Positions 1 to 7,498 are shown, counted from the first letter of the stretch. The stretch is 16,671 bases of DNA from JAJRZX01 sp964472295 (GCA_964472295.1 CAYYJQ010000039.1:1-16671), one strand, 5' to 3'. Notes: generated by a model not told the origin, from the letters alone. Made by a program: numbers and translations.

Positions 1-326
1 TTATCCTGATAGGGGTTATGCGAGGCCGAGATGACGACACCCGCGTCGGCGCGCATGCTGGTGGTGATAAAGGCTATGCCCGGCGTCGGGAGGGGCCCCA
101 CTATGAGGGCGTCAACGCCCATGGAGCATATGCCGGCGACCATGGCGCTCTCGAGCATATACCCCGAGAGGCGCGTATCCTTTCCAACCACTATCTTGTG
201 GCGCCTGCCCTCGCCCTTGAATACATAGGCTATGGCACGGCCCAGATGCAGAGCCATCTCAGCGGTCATGGGCTCGATGTTGGCCACGCCCCTTACGCCG
301 TCGGTTCCAAAGAGTCTCTTTTCCAT
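1..326 (-). CDS. glmM: Phosphoglucosamine mutase GlmM, N-terminal part, cut by window edge
   Basis: GlmM converts glucosamine-6-phosphate to glucosamine-1-phosphate, the step before UDP-GlcNAc and peptidoglycan synthesis in the cytoplasm. The first 108 codons are visible. The protein opens with MEKRLFGTDGVRGVAN, the typical family start, and near the window edge shows the active-site signature SASHNP. Its second serine is residue 102, the position of the phosphoserine in E. coli GlmM. The ATG at 324-326 has a GGAG only two bases upstream, a rather short spacing. A 50-base gap with T8, A7 and T5 runs separates it from cdaR. In Firmicutes GlmM binds and inhibits the diadenylate cyclase CdaA, and the same three genes are adjacent here. 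The identity is secure; the rest of the gene is not visible. Confidence 0.96.
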   Translation of the reverse strand, partial: MEKRLFGTDGVRGVANIEPMTAEMALHLGRAIAYVFKGEGRRHKIVVGKDTRLSGYMLESAMVAGICSMGVDALIVGPLPTPGIAFITTSMRADAGVVISASHNPYQD

Positions 327-376
327 ATCTCCAGTATCCGCCTTATCGAGATAAAAATTTTTTTACAAAAAAAAGA

Positions 377-1036
377 CTATTTCTTTCTTCTCAAGACCTT
401 TTTTATTGTAACGGCCACCTTTACCGTATCAGGTGTTACGGACCTCAGTTCCTTTTTTTCAAGGTTGATGCTGGCCTTGAAGACCTTTAATTCCTTTAGG
501 CCCCTGATGTCAAGAGGCTCTGTGTAAAAATGCCTGATAGGCAGAATGTTCTTCTTAAGGCCCGCGGCCTCAACGGTCTTGGGGCTTATGGAGACATCCG
601 TCACCTTGTAGCCTCTTGGCGGCGTGCCCCTGAGCCTTGCCTTAACGGGCACGGCCTTTCGGATTATCCTCTCAAGGCGGAAACGCACGGAGCTTGGCTT
701 GACACCTGTGACCGTAACGCCTGTGGGCACGGCGATGTTATCTACCTCGACGCGGTACTTATTAAGCCCCTCCTTGGCGCCCGAGAGATCGAGGCCCGCG
801 GTAATCTTTGATGGCGTAAGGTTGTTTATAACGAGCTTTGGACCCCGTACCCTTACGGCTATCTCCCCAGTGGGCGCTGTTGTCATTACCATGTCTTCCG
901 GGATACCCGAAAACCCCAGTGGCACGAAGAAACCCACCTCCACGGAACTCTGCCCTGCCACGAAGAACCAGAGCCCTGTGGCAAGGAAGAGGGCAAGGAG
1001 TTTAAGGCCAAGATTATGTGTAAACCATCCTCTCAT
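377..1036 (-). CDS. cdaR: CdaR/YbbR-domain membrane protein, regulator of CdaA
   Basis: This 219-residue protein has a single N-terminal membrane segment (about residues 9-27), followed by an extracytoplasmic part that reads as two YbbR-type beta repeats (about 30-120 and 120-212). It ends in a basic tail. In Firmicutes CdaR binds the membrane diadenylate cyclase CdaA and modulates its activity. The start ATG overlaps the stop of cdaA by four bases (ATGA at 1033-1036), so translation is very likely coupled. It is shorter than the Bacillus CdaR, which carries more YbbR repeats. The family call comes from architecture, repeat style and its place between cdaA and glmM; regulatory action in this organism is inferred. 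Confidence 0.9.
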   Translation of the reverse strand: MRGWFTHNLGLKLLALFLATGLWFFVAGQSSVEVGFFVPLGFSGIPEDMVMTTAPTGEIAVRVRGPKLVINNLTPSKITAGLDLSGAKEGLNKYRVEVDNIAVPTGVTVTGVKPSSVRFRLERIIRKAVPVKARLRGTPPRGYKVTDVSISPKTVEAAGLKKNILPIRHFYTEPLDIRGLKELKVFKASINLEKKELRSVTPDTVKVAVTIKKVLRRKK

Positions 1037-1839
1037 GCCCTCATCTTCCAGGGTAATCTCATGTTAAGCCTTGTCTTAAGGCCCGGCGTAGTTGAGGGGA
1101 GTATCCTCGTAAGCATCATGAGGAGTTCCTCGGATTTAAGTCTCATGCGAAGGTTGGAATCAAGGGCCACGGCTATCTCACCGGTCTGCTCCGAGACCAC
1201 CACGGCAAGGGCGTCCGTCTCCTCGGCTATGCCAAGGGCCGCCCTGTGACGGGTGCCGACGGAGCGCGTTATCTCGCTCTTGCTGAGCGGGAGTATGCAC
1301 CCTGCCTTGAAGATCCTCGATCCCCTTATAAGGACAGCCCCGTCATGGGTAGGGGACTTTGTATTGAATATGGCAAGGAGGAGTTCCTTCTTAACAGTGG
1401 AGTCTATCTCTATGCCCCCGCCGACGACCTCTGAGAGCCCCACGGAGCGCTCAAAGACAATGAGGCAACCAGTGCGTTTTCCAGACATGGCGATAACAGC
1501 GTCCACCACCTCGTCAATTACCGTGCCCGCCGTCTTCTTTAGTTCGCGGGCTATGAAGGGGCGTCCCATCTGCGTCAATGCCCTTCTGATGTCCTGCTGA
1601 AAGACGACAATGATAAAGATGATGATGGAGCCGAGAAAGTTGCTGAGTATCCAGTGGAGCGTTACGAGTTCGGCGCGAAGCGAGACAAAGTAGGCGATAA
1701 TGACCACGCCGAGGCCCCAGAGCATCCTCTCGGCCCTAGTTCGCCGCACTATGAGTATGAGCCAGTATATGAATACCGCGACAATGAGTATGTCCAGTAT
1801 GGAGATAATATTCTTGAGATTTACAAAGGAATAAAGCAT
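1033..1839 (-). CDS. cdaA: Membrane diadenylate cyclase CdaA (DisA_N domain)
   Basis: CdaA joins two ATP molecules into cyclic di-AMP. The 268-residue protein has three hydrophobic segments (about 10-30, 40-56, 60-80) that place the catalytic domain on the inner face of the membrane. The DisA_N domain follows (about 95-260) and carries both signatures: DGA at 166-168 (in THDGAVLIRG) and RHR at 197-199 (in GTRHRAALG). Length and architecture match the CdaA/YbbP class rather than DisA. The ATG at 1837-1839 is preceded by AAGGAA twelve bases upstream, a slightly long spacing. It is followed by cdaR with a four-base overlap and lies 102 bases after folP. All catalytic motifs are intact, so it should be active. 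Confidence 0.95.
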   Translation of the reverse strand: MLYSFVNLKNIISILDILIVAVFIYWLILIVRRTRAERMLWGLGVVIIAYFVSLRAELVTLHWILSNFLGSIIIFIIVVFQQDIRRALTQMGRPFIARELKKTAGTVIDEVVDAVIAMSGKRTGCLIVFERSVGLSEVVGGGIEIDSTVKKELLLAIFNTKSPTHDGAVLIRGSRIFKAGCILPLSKSEITRSVGTRHRAALGIAEETDALAVVVSEQTGEIAVALDSNLRMRLKSEELLMMLTRILPSTTPGLKTRLNMRLPWKMRA

Positions 1840-1865
1840 CTATAAGACTCGTTCCTTGGCCTTTA

Positions 1866-1922
1866 TTGAGCCCCTCAAGTGGTAAAGACGAGAACGTTCT
1901 CCCAGCCCCTCTGTCTGAGAGG
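1866..1922. other. Three short inverted repeats between folP and cdaA
   Basis: The 102-base folP-cdaA spacer holds three dyads: TTGAG/CTCAA with a three-base loop (1866-1878), the perfect 12-base palindrome GAGAACGTTCTC (1890-1901), and CCTCT/AGAGG with a five-base loop (1908-1922). None is followed by a T-run in the transcribed direction, so they do not look like intrinsic terminators. They could be RNA structure ahead of cdaA or binding sites. Function is unknown. Confidence 0.35.
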
Positions 1923-1941
1923 TCTGGTTCATTGTCCCTTC

Positions 1942-2835
1942 TCAGGCTCCTGCGTGCGCACGGCCTGTGAGGGCCTCTGCCATGAGCACGGCCTGCCTGG
2001 TCTCCCTGACGTCATGTACCCTCAGAATGTCCGCTCCCTTCATGACGGCAAGGGCGGCCACGGCAAGGGACCCGCCAAGGCGGTCCGCGCCGGGGTCTCC
2101 TGTAAGGGCCCCGATGAAGCTCTTTCGCGAGGCACCTACGAGCACGGGCCTCCCAAGTTTTCTGAAGAGGCCGAGGTTGCGTAAGAGTGCAATATTGCCC
2201 TCAGCGGACTTTCCAAAACCTATGCCCGGGTCGATGATGATACGCTCTCTCTTTACACCGCGGTTAAGGGCATAATCGATGCGTTCTTCGAGATACCCGT
2301 AGACCTCGGCGACTATATCGTCATAGGCTGTATTTGCCTGCATGGTCCGCGGCGTGCCGCGCATGTGCATGAGGACACAGTATGCTTTGCTACCCGCCAG
2401 GACCCGGGCCATGTCATCGTCCATGGAAAAGGCGCTTATGTCGTTTATCATCCCAGCGCCGGCCTTTATGGCCCTTTTTGCAAGGGCGGCCTTGGTGGTA
2501 TCTACAGAGACATTAAGGCCCTCGCAAGCGAGGGCCTCTACAACTGGGATTACGCGCCGCGTCTCCTCGGCAAGACTAACAGGCTCTGCCCCGGGACGGG
2601 AACTCTCGCCGCCAACGTCAATCCAATTGGCCCCCTCGTCGCGCATCTCCAGGGCCCTTGTGATGGCGTCCCTGGCGCTTAAATACCTTCCGCCGTCATA
2701 AAAGGAATCAGGCGTCAGGTTAAGTATGCCCATTATGATGGTTCCGCAGCCAGAGACTTTTGGCGCGCCCTCCCCCCCCCTGAGGCCCATATCAGGAGAC
2801 ATTCTCACCCCCCAAAGCGTATGGACATAGCCCAA
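1942..2835 (-). CDS. folP: Dihydropteroate synthase
   Basis: FolP condenses 6-hydroxymethyl-dihydropterin pyrophosphate with p-aminobenzoate to dihydropteroate in folate synthesis and is the sulfonamide target. Family signatures, numbered from the TTG at 2835, are MGILNLTPDSF (35-45), DVGGESSRPGAEPV (73-86), IIDPGIGFGKS and the C-terminal RVHDV. The start is uncertain. The TTG at 2833-2835 has AGGAGG ten bases upstream; ATG at 2800-2802 and ATG at 2785-2787 are alternatives that would give the usual shorter lead before MGIL. A run of nine G (2772-2780, read on the minus strand) lies just inside the N-terminus, so a one-base slip would break the frame from any of these starts. It sits between ftsH and cdaA, the order seen in Geobacter-like genomes. 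Confidence 0.95.
   Translation of the reverse strand: MGYVHTLWGVRMSPDMGLRGGEGAPKVSGCGTIIMGILNLTPDSFYDGGRYLSARDAITRALEMRDEGANWIDVGGESSRPGAEPVSLAEETRRVIPVVEALACEGLNVSVDTTKAALAKRAIKAGAGMINDISAFSMDDDMARVLAGSKAYCVLMHMRGTPRTMQANTAYDDIVAEVYGYLEERIDYALNRGVKRERIIIDPGIGFGKSAEGNIALLRNLGLFRKLGRPVLVGASRKSFIGALTGDPGADRLGGSLAVAALAVMKGADILRVHDVRETRQAVLMAEALTGRAHAGA
2772..2780 (-). repeat. G9 homopolymer inside the folP N-terminus
   Basis: Nine consecutive G on the coding strand fall in the Arg-Gly-Gly-Glu codons shortly after the candidate folP starts. Such tracts are prone to slippage in replication and to sequencing error. Phase variation is possible but unlikely for a housekeeping gene. Confidence 0.6.
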
Positions 2836-3167
2836 CCCTTTAAAGCCTCCTCTCCAGTGCTCATGTCCGGCAACTGACTCTTCCGCCTGTCTTGAATGAA
2901 GAAGTTATTAGTAAAGGTCATCAGGAATTTGAGACGTGCCGTATGAAGCCTTTTTAAAAGCCGTACACCACGTAGAGACTAATGAAGACATCTTAACAAG
3001 GGCCCCCCAGACAAGGGGACCATTGAATAAGCTCGATATATCGAAGCGCCCCCTGTCCCATTATCCCCCGGCCCTCTTATCCCCCCGGCACCCCTCTGGC
3101 CCCTTTCTCCCCACACTGCCCCCGGTCCCCTTTGGCCCCCTATCCCCCTCTGACCCCCCATGGCCCC
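2836..3167. other. 332-base ftsH-folP spacer without a convincing gene
   Basis: No gene with recognisable features is seen here. On the transcribed strand it starts with the G-run tract (3168-3049), then the perfect palindrome TCGATATATCGA (3033-3044), then a CCCC/GGGG hairpin with a six-base loop (3005-3018), and ends with the AGGAGG ahead of folP (about 2846-2851). The 60-codon minus-strand reading frame at 2979-3161 is Gly/Arg-rich because of the G-runs and has no other coding signature. It is in the same frame as ftsH, separated by its TAG stop and two further codons. Confidence 0.6.
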
Positions 3168-3168
3168 C
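3049..3168 (-). repeat. G-run tract, about 9-base period, G-quadruplex-prone
   Basis: On the minus (transcribed) strand this 120-base stretch has 14 runs of three to six G, at + positions 3049, 3057, 3065, 3072, 3081, 3091, 3100, 3109, 3119, 3127, 3136, 3144, 3154 and 3164. The gaps between runs are two to six bases. Successive run starts are 7-10 bases apart, averaging about nine, so the tract looks like a degenerate tandem nonamer of the type GGGGCCAGA or GGGGGATA. It begins at the last bases of the ftsH stop codon. Every group of four neighbouring runs fits the usual G3+N1-7 quadruplex rule. In RNA it could stall ribosomes, block RNase decay or separate ftsH from folP expression; this is inference. 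Confidence 0.75.
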
Positions 3169-5105
3169 TACTCGACGGCGAAACCGAGCCTGCCAGGGGC
3201 GTCGCCGCGTTTTTTGTCTTTCTTGTCCCTGGCCTTTTCAGCGGGGCCGTTCTTTTTTTTGATATTGCCGTGGCTCTCTTCGCCCTCACCTGTCTCTGTG
3301 GGGATACTGGACTCGCTGACCTTTCCAAAGACGATCTCATCAAGCTCTGCCCTGTCGAGGGTCTCGCGCTCAAGAAGTGCCTCAGCAAGACGATGAAGGG
3401 CATCGGAGTTGGTCGTGAGGATGTCTTTTGCGCGATCGTAATTATCGCCTATTATCTTTTTCACCTCAGAGTCTATGACCTCTGCGGTCTCTTCGCTGAA
3501 GTCGCGAGACTGGGATATTTCCTTTCCAAGGAAGATATGTTCTTCTTTCTTTCCAAGCGTAAGGGGGCCGAGTCTTTCGCTCATGCCCCACTCGCAGACC
3601 ATCTTTCTGGCTATCTCCGAGGCGCGCTCGATGTCGTTGCCAGCGCCCGTGGTCTGGTGCTCAAGGACCAGTTCTTCGGCGGCGCGCCCGCCCATGAGCA
3701 CGGCTATCTTGTTTACAAGGTACTCCCTGCTGTAGGTATGCCTCTCGTCAATGGGGAGTTGTTGCGTAAGTCCAAGGGCCATGCCCCTCGGGATGATGGA
3801 GACCTTGTGAATAGGGTCTGTGCCGGGGGTCAGCATTGCCACGAGGGTATGACCTGCCTCGTGATAGGCCGTGTCCTTTTTTTCCTCATCGCTTATTATC
3901 ATGCTCCGGCGCTCGCTTCCCATGAGGAGTTTATCCTTGGCATCGTCGAACTCGGCCATCTCGAGGACGTCTTTTCCGCGCCTGGCGGCAAGGAGGGCCG
4001 CCTCGTTCACGAGGTTCGAGAGGTCCGCCCCTGAAAACCCGGGCGTGCCCCGGGCGATGATGTCAAGGGCCACGTTGTCGGCCAGCGGGGTCTTTACGGC
4101 ATGGACCTTCAGTATCTTTTCCCTGCCGACAAGGTCTGGTTTTGGTACGAGCACATTGCGATCGAACCTTCCCGGCCTGAGAAGCGCGGGGTCGAGCACG
4201 TCGGGACGGTTTGTCGCGGCGATGATAATTACGCCGTCGTTGCTCTCAAATCCGTCCATCTCAACGAGGAGCTGGTTAAGGGTCTGCTCGCGCTCGTCGT
4301 GGCCTCCTCCGAGGCCCGCGCCGCGATGCCTTCCAACGGCGTCAATCTCGTCGATAAATATCAGGCAGGGGGCGTTCTTCTTGCCCTGCACAAAGAGGTC
4401 TCGAACGCGCGAGGCCCCCACTCCAACGAACATCTCCACAAAGTCGCTTCCCGAGATGGAGAAAAAAGGCACGCCAGCCTCACCGGCGATGGCCCTCGCA
4501 AGAAGGGTCTTGCCGGTTCCAGGTGCGCCCACGAGGAGCACGCCCTTGGGTATGCGGCCACCGAGACGGGTAAACTTCTTCGGGTCGCGGAGAAAGTCTA
4601 TTATCTCCTCGACCTCCTGCTTGGCCTCTTCTATGCCGGCCACATCCCTGAAGGTAACCTTGTGCTGGTCCTCCATGAGGAGTTTGGCCCGCGATTTTCC
4701 AAAACTCATGGCCTTTCCGCCGCCGGACTGCATCTGGCGCATGAAGAATATCCAGACCCCGATGAGGAGCACCATGGGGAACCAGGATACGAATATGGTG
4801 CCCCAGGAGGGTGTATCCACAACAGGCTCGGCGGTTATGCGGACATTATTCTGCCTCAGTTTGGAAACAAGGTCCGGGTATATGGGTGAGTAGGTCTTGA
4901 AGGTCTTACCGTCAATGAGTTTGCCCTTGATGTCGCTACCCTGTATGGTCACTTCCATGACCCTGCCAGACTCAACGTCTTTTATGAAGTCGCTGAAACT
5001 TGTAGAGTCCTGGGGCGCGTGCTTGTAATTTATGAAGTTGAAGACAAGGACCACAGTGGCGATTATTATGAGCCAGAGGGCGATATTTTTATACAAACGA
5101 TTCAT
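3168..5105 (-). CDS. ftsH: ATP-dependent membrane zinc metalloprotease FtsH
   Basis: FtsH is the membrane-anchored AAA+ protease that degrades misassembled membrane proteins and selected soluble regulators. The 645-residue protein has two membrane segments (about 8-26 and 103-122) around a small periplasmic domain. The AAA domain carries Walker A GAPGTGKT (193-200), Walker B LIFIDEID (247-254) and the second region of homology with arginine fingers (about 297-316). The peptidase has the zinc site HEAGH (415-419) and a third ligand at Asp491. The C-terminal tail is Lys/Arg-rich and ends in GRLGFAVE. The ATG is preceded by AAGGA with a six-base spacer. The usual upstream neighbour tilS is absent; a 215-base AT-rich gap lies there instead. 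Beyond its TAG stop the same frame stays open for about 63 more codons of Gly/Arg-rich sequence. Confidence 0.98.
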   Translation of the reverse strand: MNRLYKNIALWLIIIATVVLVFNFINYKHAPQDSTSFSDFIKDVESGRVMEVTIQGSDIKGKLIDGKTFKTYSPIYPDLVSKLRQNNVRITAEPVVDTPSWGTIFVSWFPMVLLIGVWIFFMRQMQSGGGKAMSFGKSRAKLLMEDQHKVTFRDVAGIEEAKQEVEEIIDFLRDPKKFTRLGGRIPKGVLLVGAPGTGKTLLARAIAGEAGVPFFSISGSDFVEMFVGVGASRVRDLFVQGKKNAPCLIFIDEIDAVGRHRGAGLGGGHDEREQTLNQLLVEMDGFESNDGVIIIAATNRPDVLDPALLRPGRFDRNVLVPKPDLVGREKILKVHAVKTPLADNVALDIIARGTPGFSGADLSNLVNEAALLAARRGKDVLEMAEFDDAKDKLLMGSERRSMIISDEEKKDTAYHEAGHTLVAMLTPGTDPIHKVSIIPRGMALGLTQQLPIDERHTYSREYLVNKIAVLMGGRAAEELVLEHQTTGAGNDIERASEIARKMVCEWGMSERLGPLTLGKKEEHIFLGKEISQSRDFSEETAEVIDSEVKKIIGDNYDRAKDILTTNSDALHRLAEALLERETLDRAELDEIVFGKVSESSIPTETGEGEESHGNIKKKNGPAEKARDKKDKKRGDAPGRLGFAVE

Positions 5106-5157
5106 GAAATTTCCTTTCTTCAGAAGAAGCGGCTGGACTGCAATGGCAGTTGCCTAT

Positions 5158-5186
5158 TGTAATATTTAAGTATTTCACATATTACA
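5158..5186. promoter_or_regulatory. Candidate operator upstream of ftsH, 8-bp inverted repeat
   Basis: A perfect inverted repeat, TGTAATAT and ATATTACA with a 13-base spacer, lies 53-81 bases upstream of the ftsH ATG. On the minus strand the right arm runs into TACAAT, which matches the -10 consensus at five of six positions, but I find no good -35 at the proper distance. The symmetry and AT-rich setting suit a repressor or activator site. It is not the CIRCE element of HrcA, and I cannot assign it to a known regulator. Confidence 0.45.
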
Positions 5187-5198
5187 CTTTTTTACAAC

Positions 5199-5246
5199 AA
5201 AAAATTAGGAGTAAAGGGGCTTTTCATGGCCTTTTGAGGACCCCTT
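5199..5246 (-). terminator. Possible weak terminator between yihY/brkB gene and ftsH
   Basis: On the minus strand AAGGGG and CCCCTT (5246-5241 and 5219-5214) can pair around a 21-base loop, with T6 at 5204-5199 some nine bases further on. The stem is short, the loop long and the T-run distant, so this is a marginal call. Confidence 0.25.
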
Positions 5247-5320
5247 ACAGGGATTATCTGCCGTGATAATAAAAGTGCCGGACCTGAGCGCCTCTCTGCC
5301 AGTGCCTTGCCCCGCAGGGG

Positions 5321-6142
5321 TTAGTCCAGGGCCCGGTAGTTTCTGTCAATAAAGGCGGCCCTTGCTATGGCCGCGCTAAAGAGCAATATGGCGGCTGTAA
5401 AGAACATCCAGAGGAGGAGTATCATTATGGCGCCAAGAGAGCCGTAGAGCATGTTGTAGGTGGGGAAATAACGGAGATAGAAGGCAAAACCCTGTTTCGC
5501 GAGTTCCCAGAGAAAGGAAAAGATGAGGCTTCCGTAAAAGGCGTAACGTATGTTGAGGTCTGGCCCCGAGAATATCCTGAAAACAACGGTTACAGCGGTA
5601 ACGACGAGGGCAAAGGGAAAAACGTACTTGAGCGCAATGGCCTTAAGGAAATAACCTCCTGCGCCGCCGAGGAGCAGTCCCATGCCCGCAGTGACGATAA
5701 TGGAGACAAAGACGGCGAAGACGGCAAGGAGGATAACAAAGACGTTTGTAATCCTCTTTCTGAAGAAGCCGTATCTGCCCTCTATCTCGAATATGGACGA
5801 GAGTGCGTCGGCAATGGCGTTAAGGACAAGTTCTGACGATAAGATAAGGGCCACGATGCTGAACCACCTGAAGGTCCTTCCATAGGCCACAATGCCCTTC
5901 AAGTCCTCGATAACACCGCCGCTAAGATAGGGCAGGCTTATCCTCGCCGTCTTTATCACCTCATCGAGCATTTCTCCTCTTGATCCAAAGAAGAAGGCCA
6001 GGGTAAGGGTGATGAGAAACATCATGGGTATGAGAGAGAAAAAGGCGTAGAAGGATATTGCCGCGGCCCTCTGTATGCAGCTCTTTTCACGGAAGATGCC
6101 TATGCCGTCACGAAGGACGATATATACCTTTCTATGGGCCAC
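5321..6142 (-). CDS. YihY/BrkB-family integral membrane protein
   Basis: This 273-residue protein has about six membrane segments (roughly 26-50, 90-112, 132-157, 168-190, 203-222, 232-260). The family hallmarks are RAAAISFYAFFSLIP near the start and YNMLYGSLGAIMILLLWM in the last third, a conserved YGSLG-type stretch. The family was once annotated as ribonuclease BN, which is now regarded as wrong, and its true biochemical role is not established. The start is GTG at 6140-6142, chosen because AAGGAG lies nine bases upstream and the gene begins two bases after the stop of der, so translation is probably coupled. A function cannot be read from the sequence. Confidence 0.9.
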   Translation of the reverse strand: MAHRKVYIVLRDGIGIFREKSCIQRAAAISFYAFFSLIPMMFLITLTLAFFFGSRGEMLDEVIKTARISLPYLSGGVIEDLKGIVAYGRTFRWFSIVALILSSELVLNAIADALSSIFEIEGRYGFFRKRITNVFVILLAVFAVFVSIIVTAGMGLLLGGAGGYFLKAIALKYVFPFALVVTAVTVVFRIFSGPDLNIRYAFYGSLIFSFLWELAKQGFAFYLRYFPTYNMLYGSLGAIMILLLWMFFTAAILLFSAAIARAAFIDRNYRALD

Positions 6143-6144
6143 GC

Positions 6145-7488
6145 CTAATGTCTCCTTCTGAAGACAAGCCTCAGCGGCGAGCGCTCGAGGCCGAGGCCTG
6201 CGCGAAGGGCCTTCTTGAGATAGCGAACATAAGAATCCTCGATCCCCTCGGGCCGGTTCGCGAAGATAATAAAGGAAGGAGGATTAACGCCGAACTGCGT
6301 CGCGTAGAAGAGTTTCACCGGCCTTCCCCTGTAAAGGGGCGGCCTGTGAGCAAGGGCGGCCTCTCTGAGCACCGCGTTAAGCCTCGACGTCGGCACCTTT
6401 CGGGCGGCCTCCTCGACAACCTCGTCCACCAGAGGCAGGATCCTCTCAAGTCTCTGCCCTGTAAGGGCAGAGACAAAGACAACAGGGGCGTAGGAGATAA
6501 ATGGCAGTCTCTCTCGTATCCCCTCCTCCACGCGAAGCGTGGTCTTGCTGTCTTTTTCCACGATATCCCATTTATTCACCACTATCACGCAGGGTTTTTT
6601 CCTGTCCTCTATGATCGAGGCTATCCGCTCATCCTGTGTCCTGACCCCATCCTTGCCGTCAAGCACAAGGAGGACTACATCAGAGCGTTCCATGGTCCTT
6701 ATGGCCTCGATAACGCAGTAGGATTCCACCTGAAGGCTTATCCTCGTCTTTTTCCGTATGCCTGCCGTGTCTATGAAGAGATAATCGCGGCCCTTCAGTG
6801 TTACGGGCGTGTCTATGGGGTCGCGCGTGGTGCCGGCCATGTCGCTTACAAGGGAACGCCGGCGCCCGATGAGTTTATTCAATATGGAGGATTTTCCCAC
6901 ATTCGGCCTTCCAACAATGGATAGGGCTGTTCTCTTTTTTTCGCCGACGGCATTGCCCTCAGGGGGTTCCGGCGGGAGGGCGGCGTGGAGGGCGTCCATT
7001 AGTTCAAATATATTAAGTCCGTGCTCCGCGCTTACGCCTATGAGGGGCTCCACGCCGAGGGTGTAGAAGTCGGCGAGAAGGGCCTCTCTTCGCGGAGAAT
7101 CTATCTTGTTGACAACATAGATGACGGGTTTACCTGACTTACGCAGGGAGTTCGCTATCTCGCGGTCGCCGTGGCAGAGTCCGGCGGTCCCGTCCATTAG
7201 AAAGACTATGAGGTCGGCCTCTTCGATGGCAAGACGCGCCTGTAGGCGCACATCGTCCATTATGCCCTCGGGGGCCACCTCGAAACCACCAGTATCGATG
7301 ATGGTGAATGAGCGGCCGCGATCTTCCACGTCGGCGTAGTTGAGGTCGCGCGTAACGCCGGCAAGGTCGGCTGTAATGGCCTTTTTGCGGCCAAGAATGC
7401 GGTTAAAGAGGGTGGATTTACCCACATTGGCCCTGCCGACAATAGCCACAAGCGGGGCTATTTCTCTATTATTGGCACTAACTTTCAA
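6145..7488 (-). CDS. der: Double-domain ribosome assembly GTPase Der (EngA)
   Basis: Der has two tandem GTPase domains and a C-terminal KH-like domain and acts in 50S ribosome subunit maturation. In this 447-residue protein the first G domain shows GRANVGKST (18-26), DTGG (65-68) and NKID (127-130). The second shows GRPNVGKSS (193-201), DTAG (240-243) and NKWD (305-308). The KH-like part is about residues 355-447, with PPLYRGRPVKLFYATQ. The start is TTG at 7486-7488: AGGAG lies five bases upstream and there is no methionine codon before the first P-loop. It lies 102 bases after era and two bases before the YihY/BrkB gene, so era, der and that gene are probably co-transcribed. Confidence 0.98.
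   Translation of the reverse strand: MKVSANNREIAPLVAIVGRANVGKSTLFNRILGRKKAITADLAGVTRDLNYADVEDRGRSFTIIDTGGFEVAPEGIMDDVRLQARLAIEEADLIVFLMDGTAGLCHGDREIANSLRKSGKPVIYVVNKIDSPRREALLADFYTLGVEPLIGVSAEHGLNIFELMDALHAALPPEPPEGNAVGEKKRTALSIVGRPNVGKSSILNKLIGRRRSLVSDMAGTTRDPIDTPVTLKGRDYLFIDTAGIRKKTRISLQVESYCVIEAIRTMERSDVVLLVLDGKDGVRTQDERIASIIEDRKKPCVIVVNKWDIVEKDSKTTLRVEEGIRERLPFISYAPVVFVSALTGQRLERILPLVDEVVEEAARKVPTSRLNAVLREAALAHRPPLYRGRPVKLFYATQFGVNPPSFIIFANRPEGIEDSYVRYLKKALRAGLGLERSPLRLVFRRRH
6152..6157 (-). promoter_or_regulatory. Ribosome binding site deciding the GTG start of the YihY/BrkB gene
   Basis: AAGGAG within the last codons of der, nine bases before the GTG at 6140-6142. No ATG in the frame has a comparable site. 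Confidence 0.7.
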
Positions 7489-7493
7489 TATAA

Positions 7494-7498
7494 CTCCT
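7494..7498 (-). promoter_or_regulatory. Ribosome binding site deciding the TTG start of der
   Basis: AGGAG five bases before TTG at 7486-7488. The TTG start is supported because no ATG or GTG lies between it and the first GTPase motif. Confidence 0.75.

Noticed and set aside
1840..1941. c-di-AMP (ydaO-type) riboswitch ahead of cdaA
   Set aside because: The spacer is only 102 bases and shows isolated short hairpins, not the larger conserved ydaO fold.
3132..4034. Long plus-strand frame opposite ftsH
   Set aside because: It is antisense to the conserved FtsH core and is open because of the GC-rich codon pattern of ftsH; no recognisable protein.
6058..6924. 288-codon plus-strand frame opposite der and the YihY/BrkB gene
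   Set aside because: It spans parts of two confident minus-strand genes in antisense and shows no domain.
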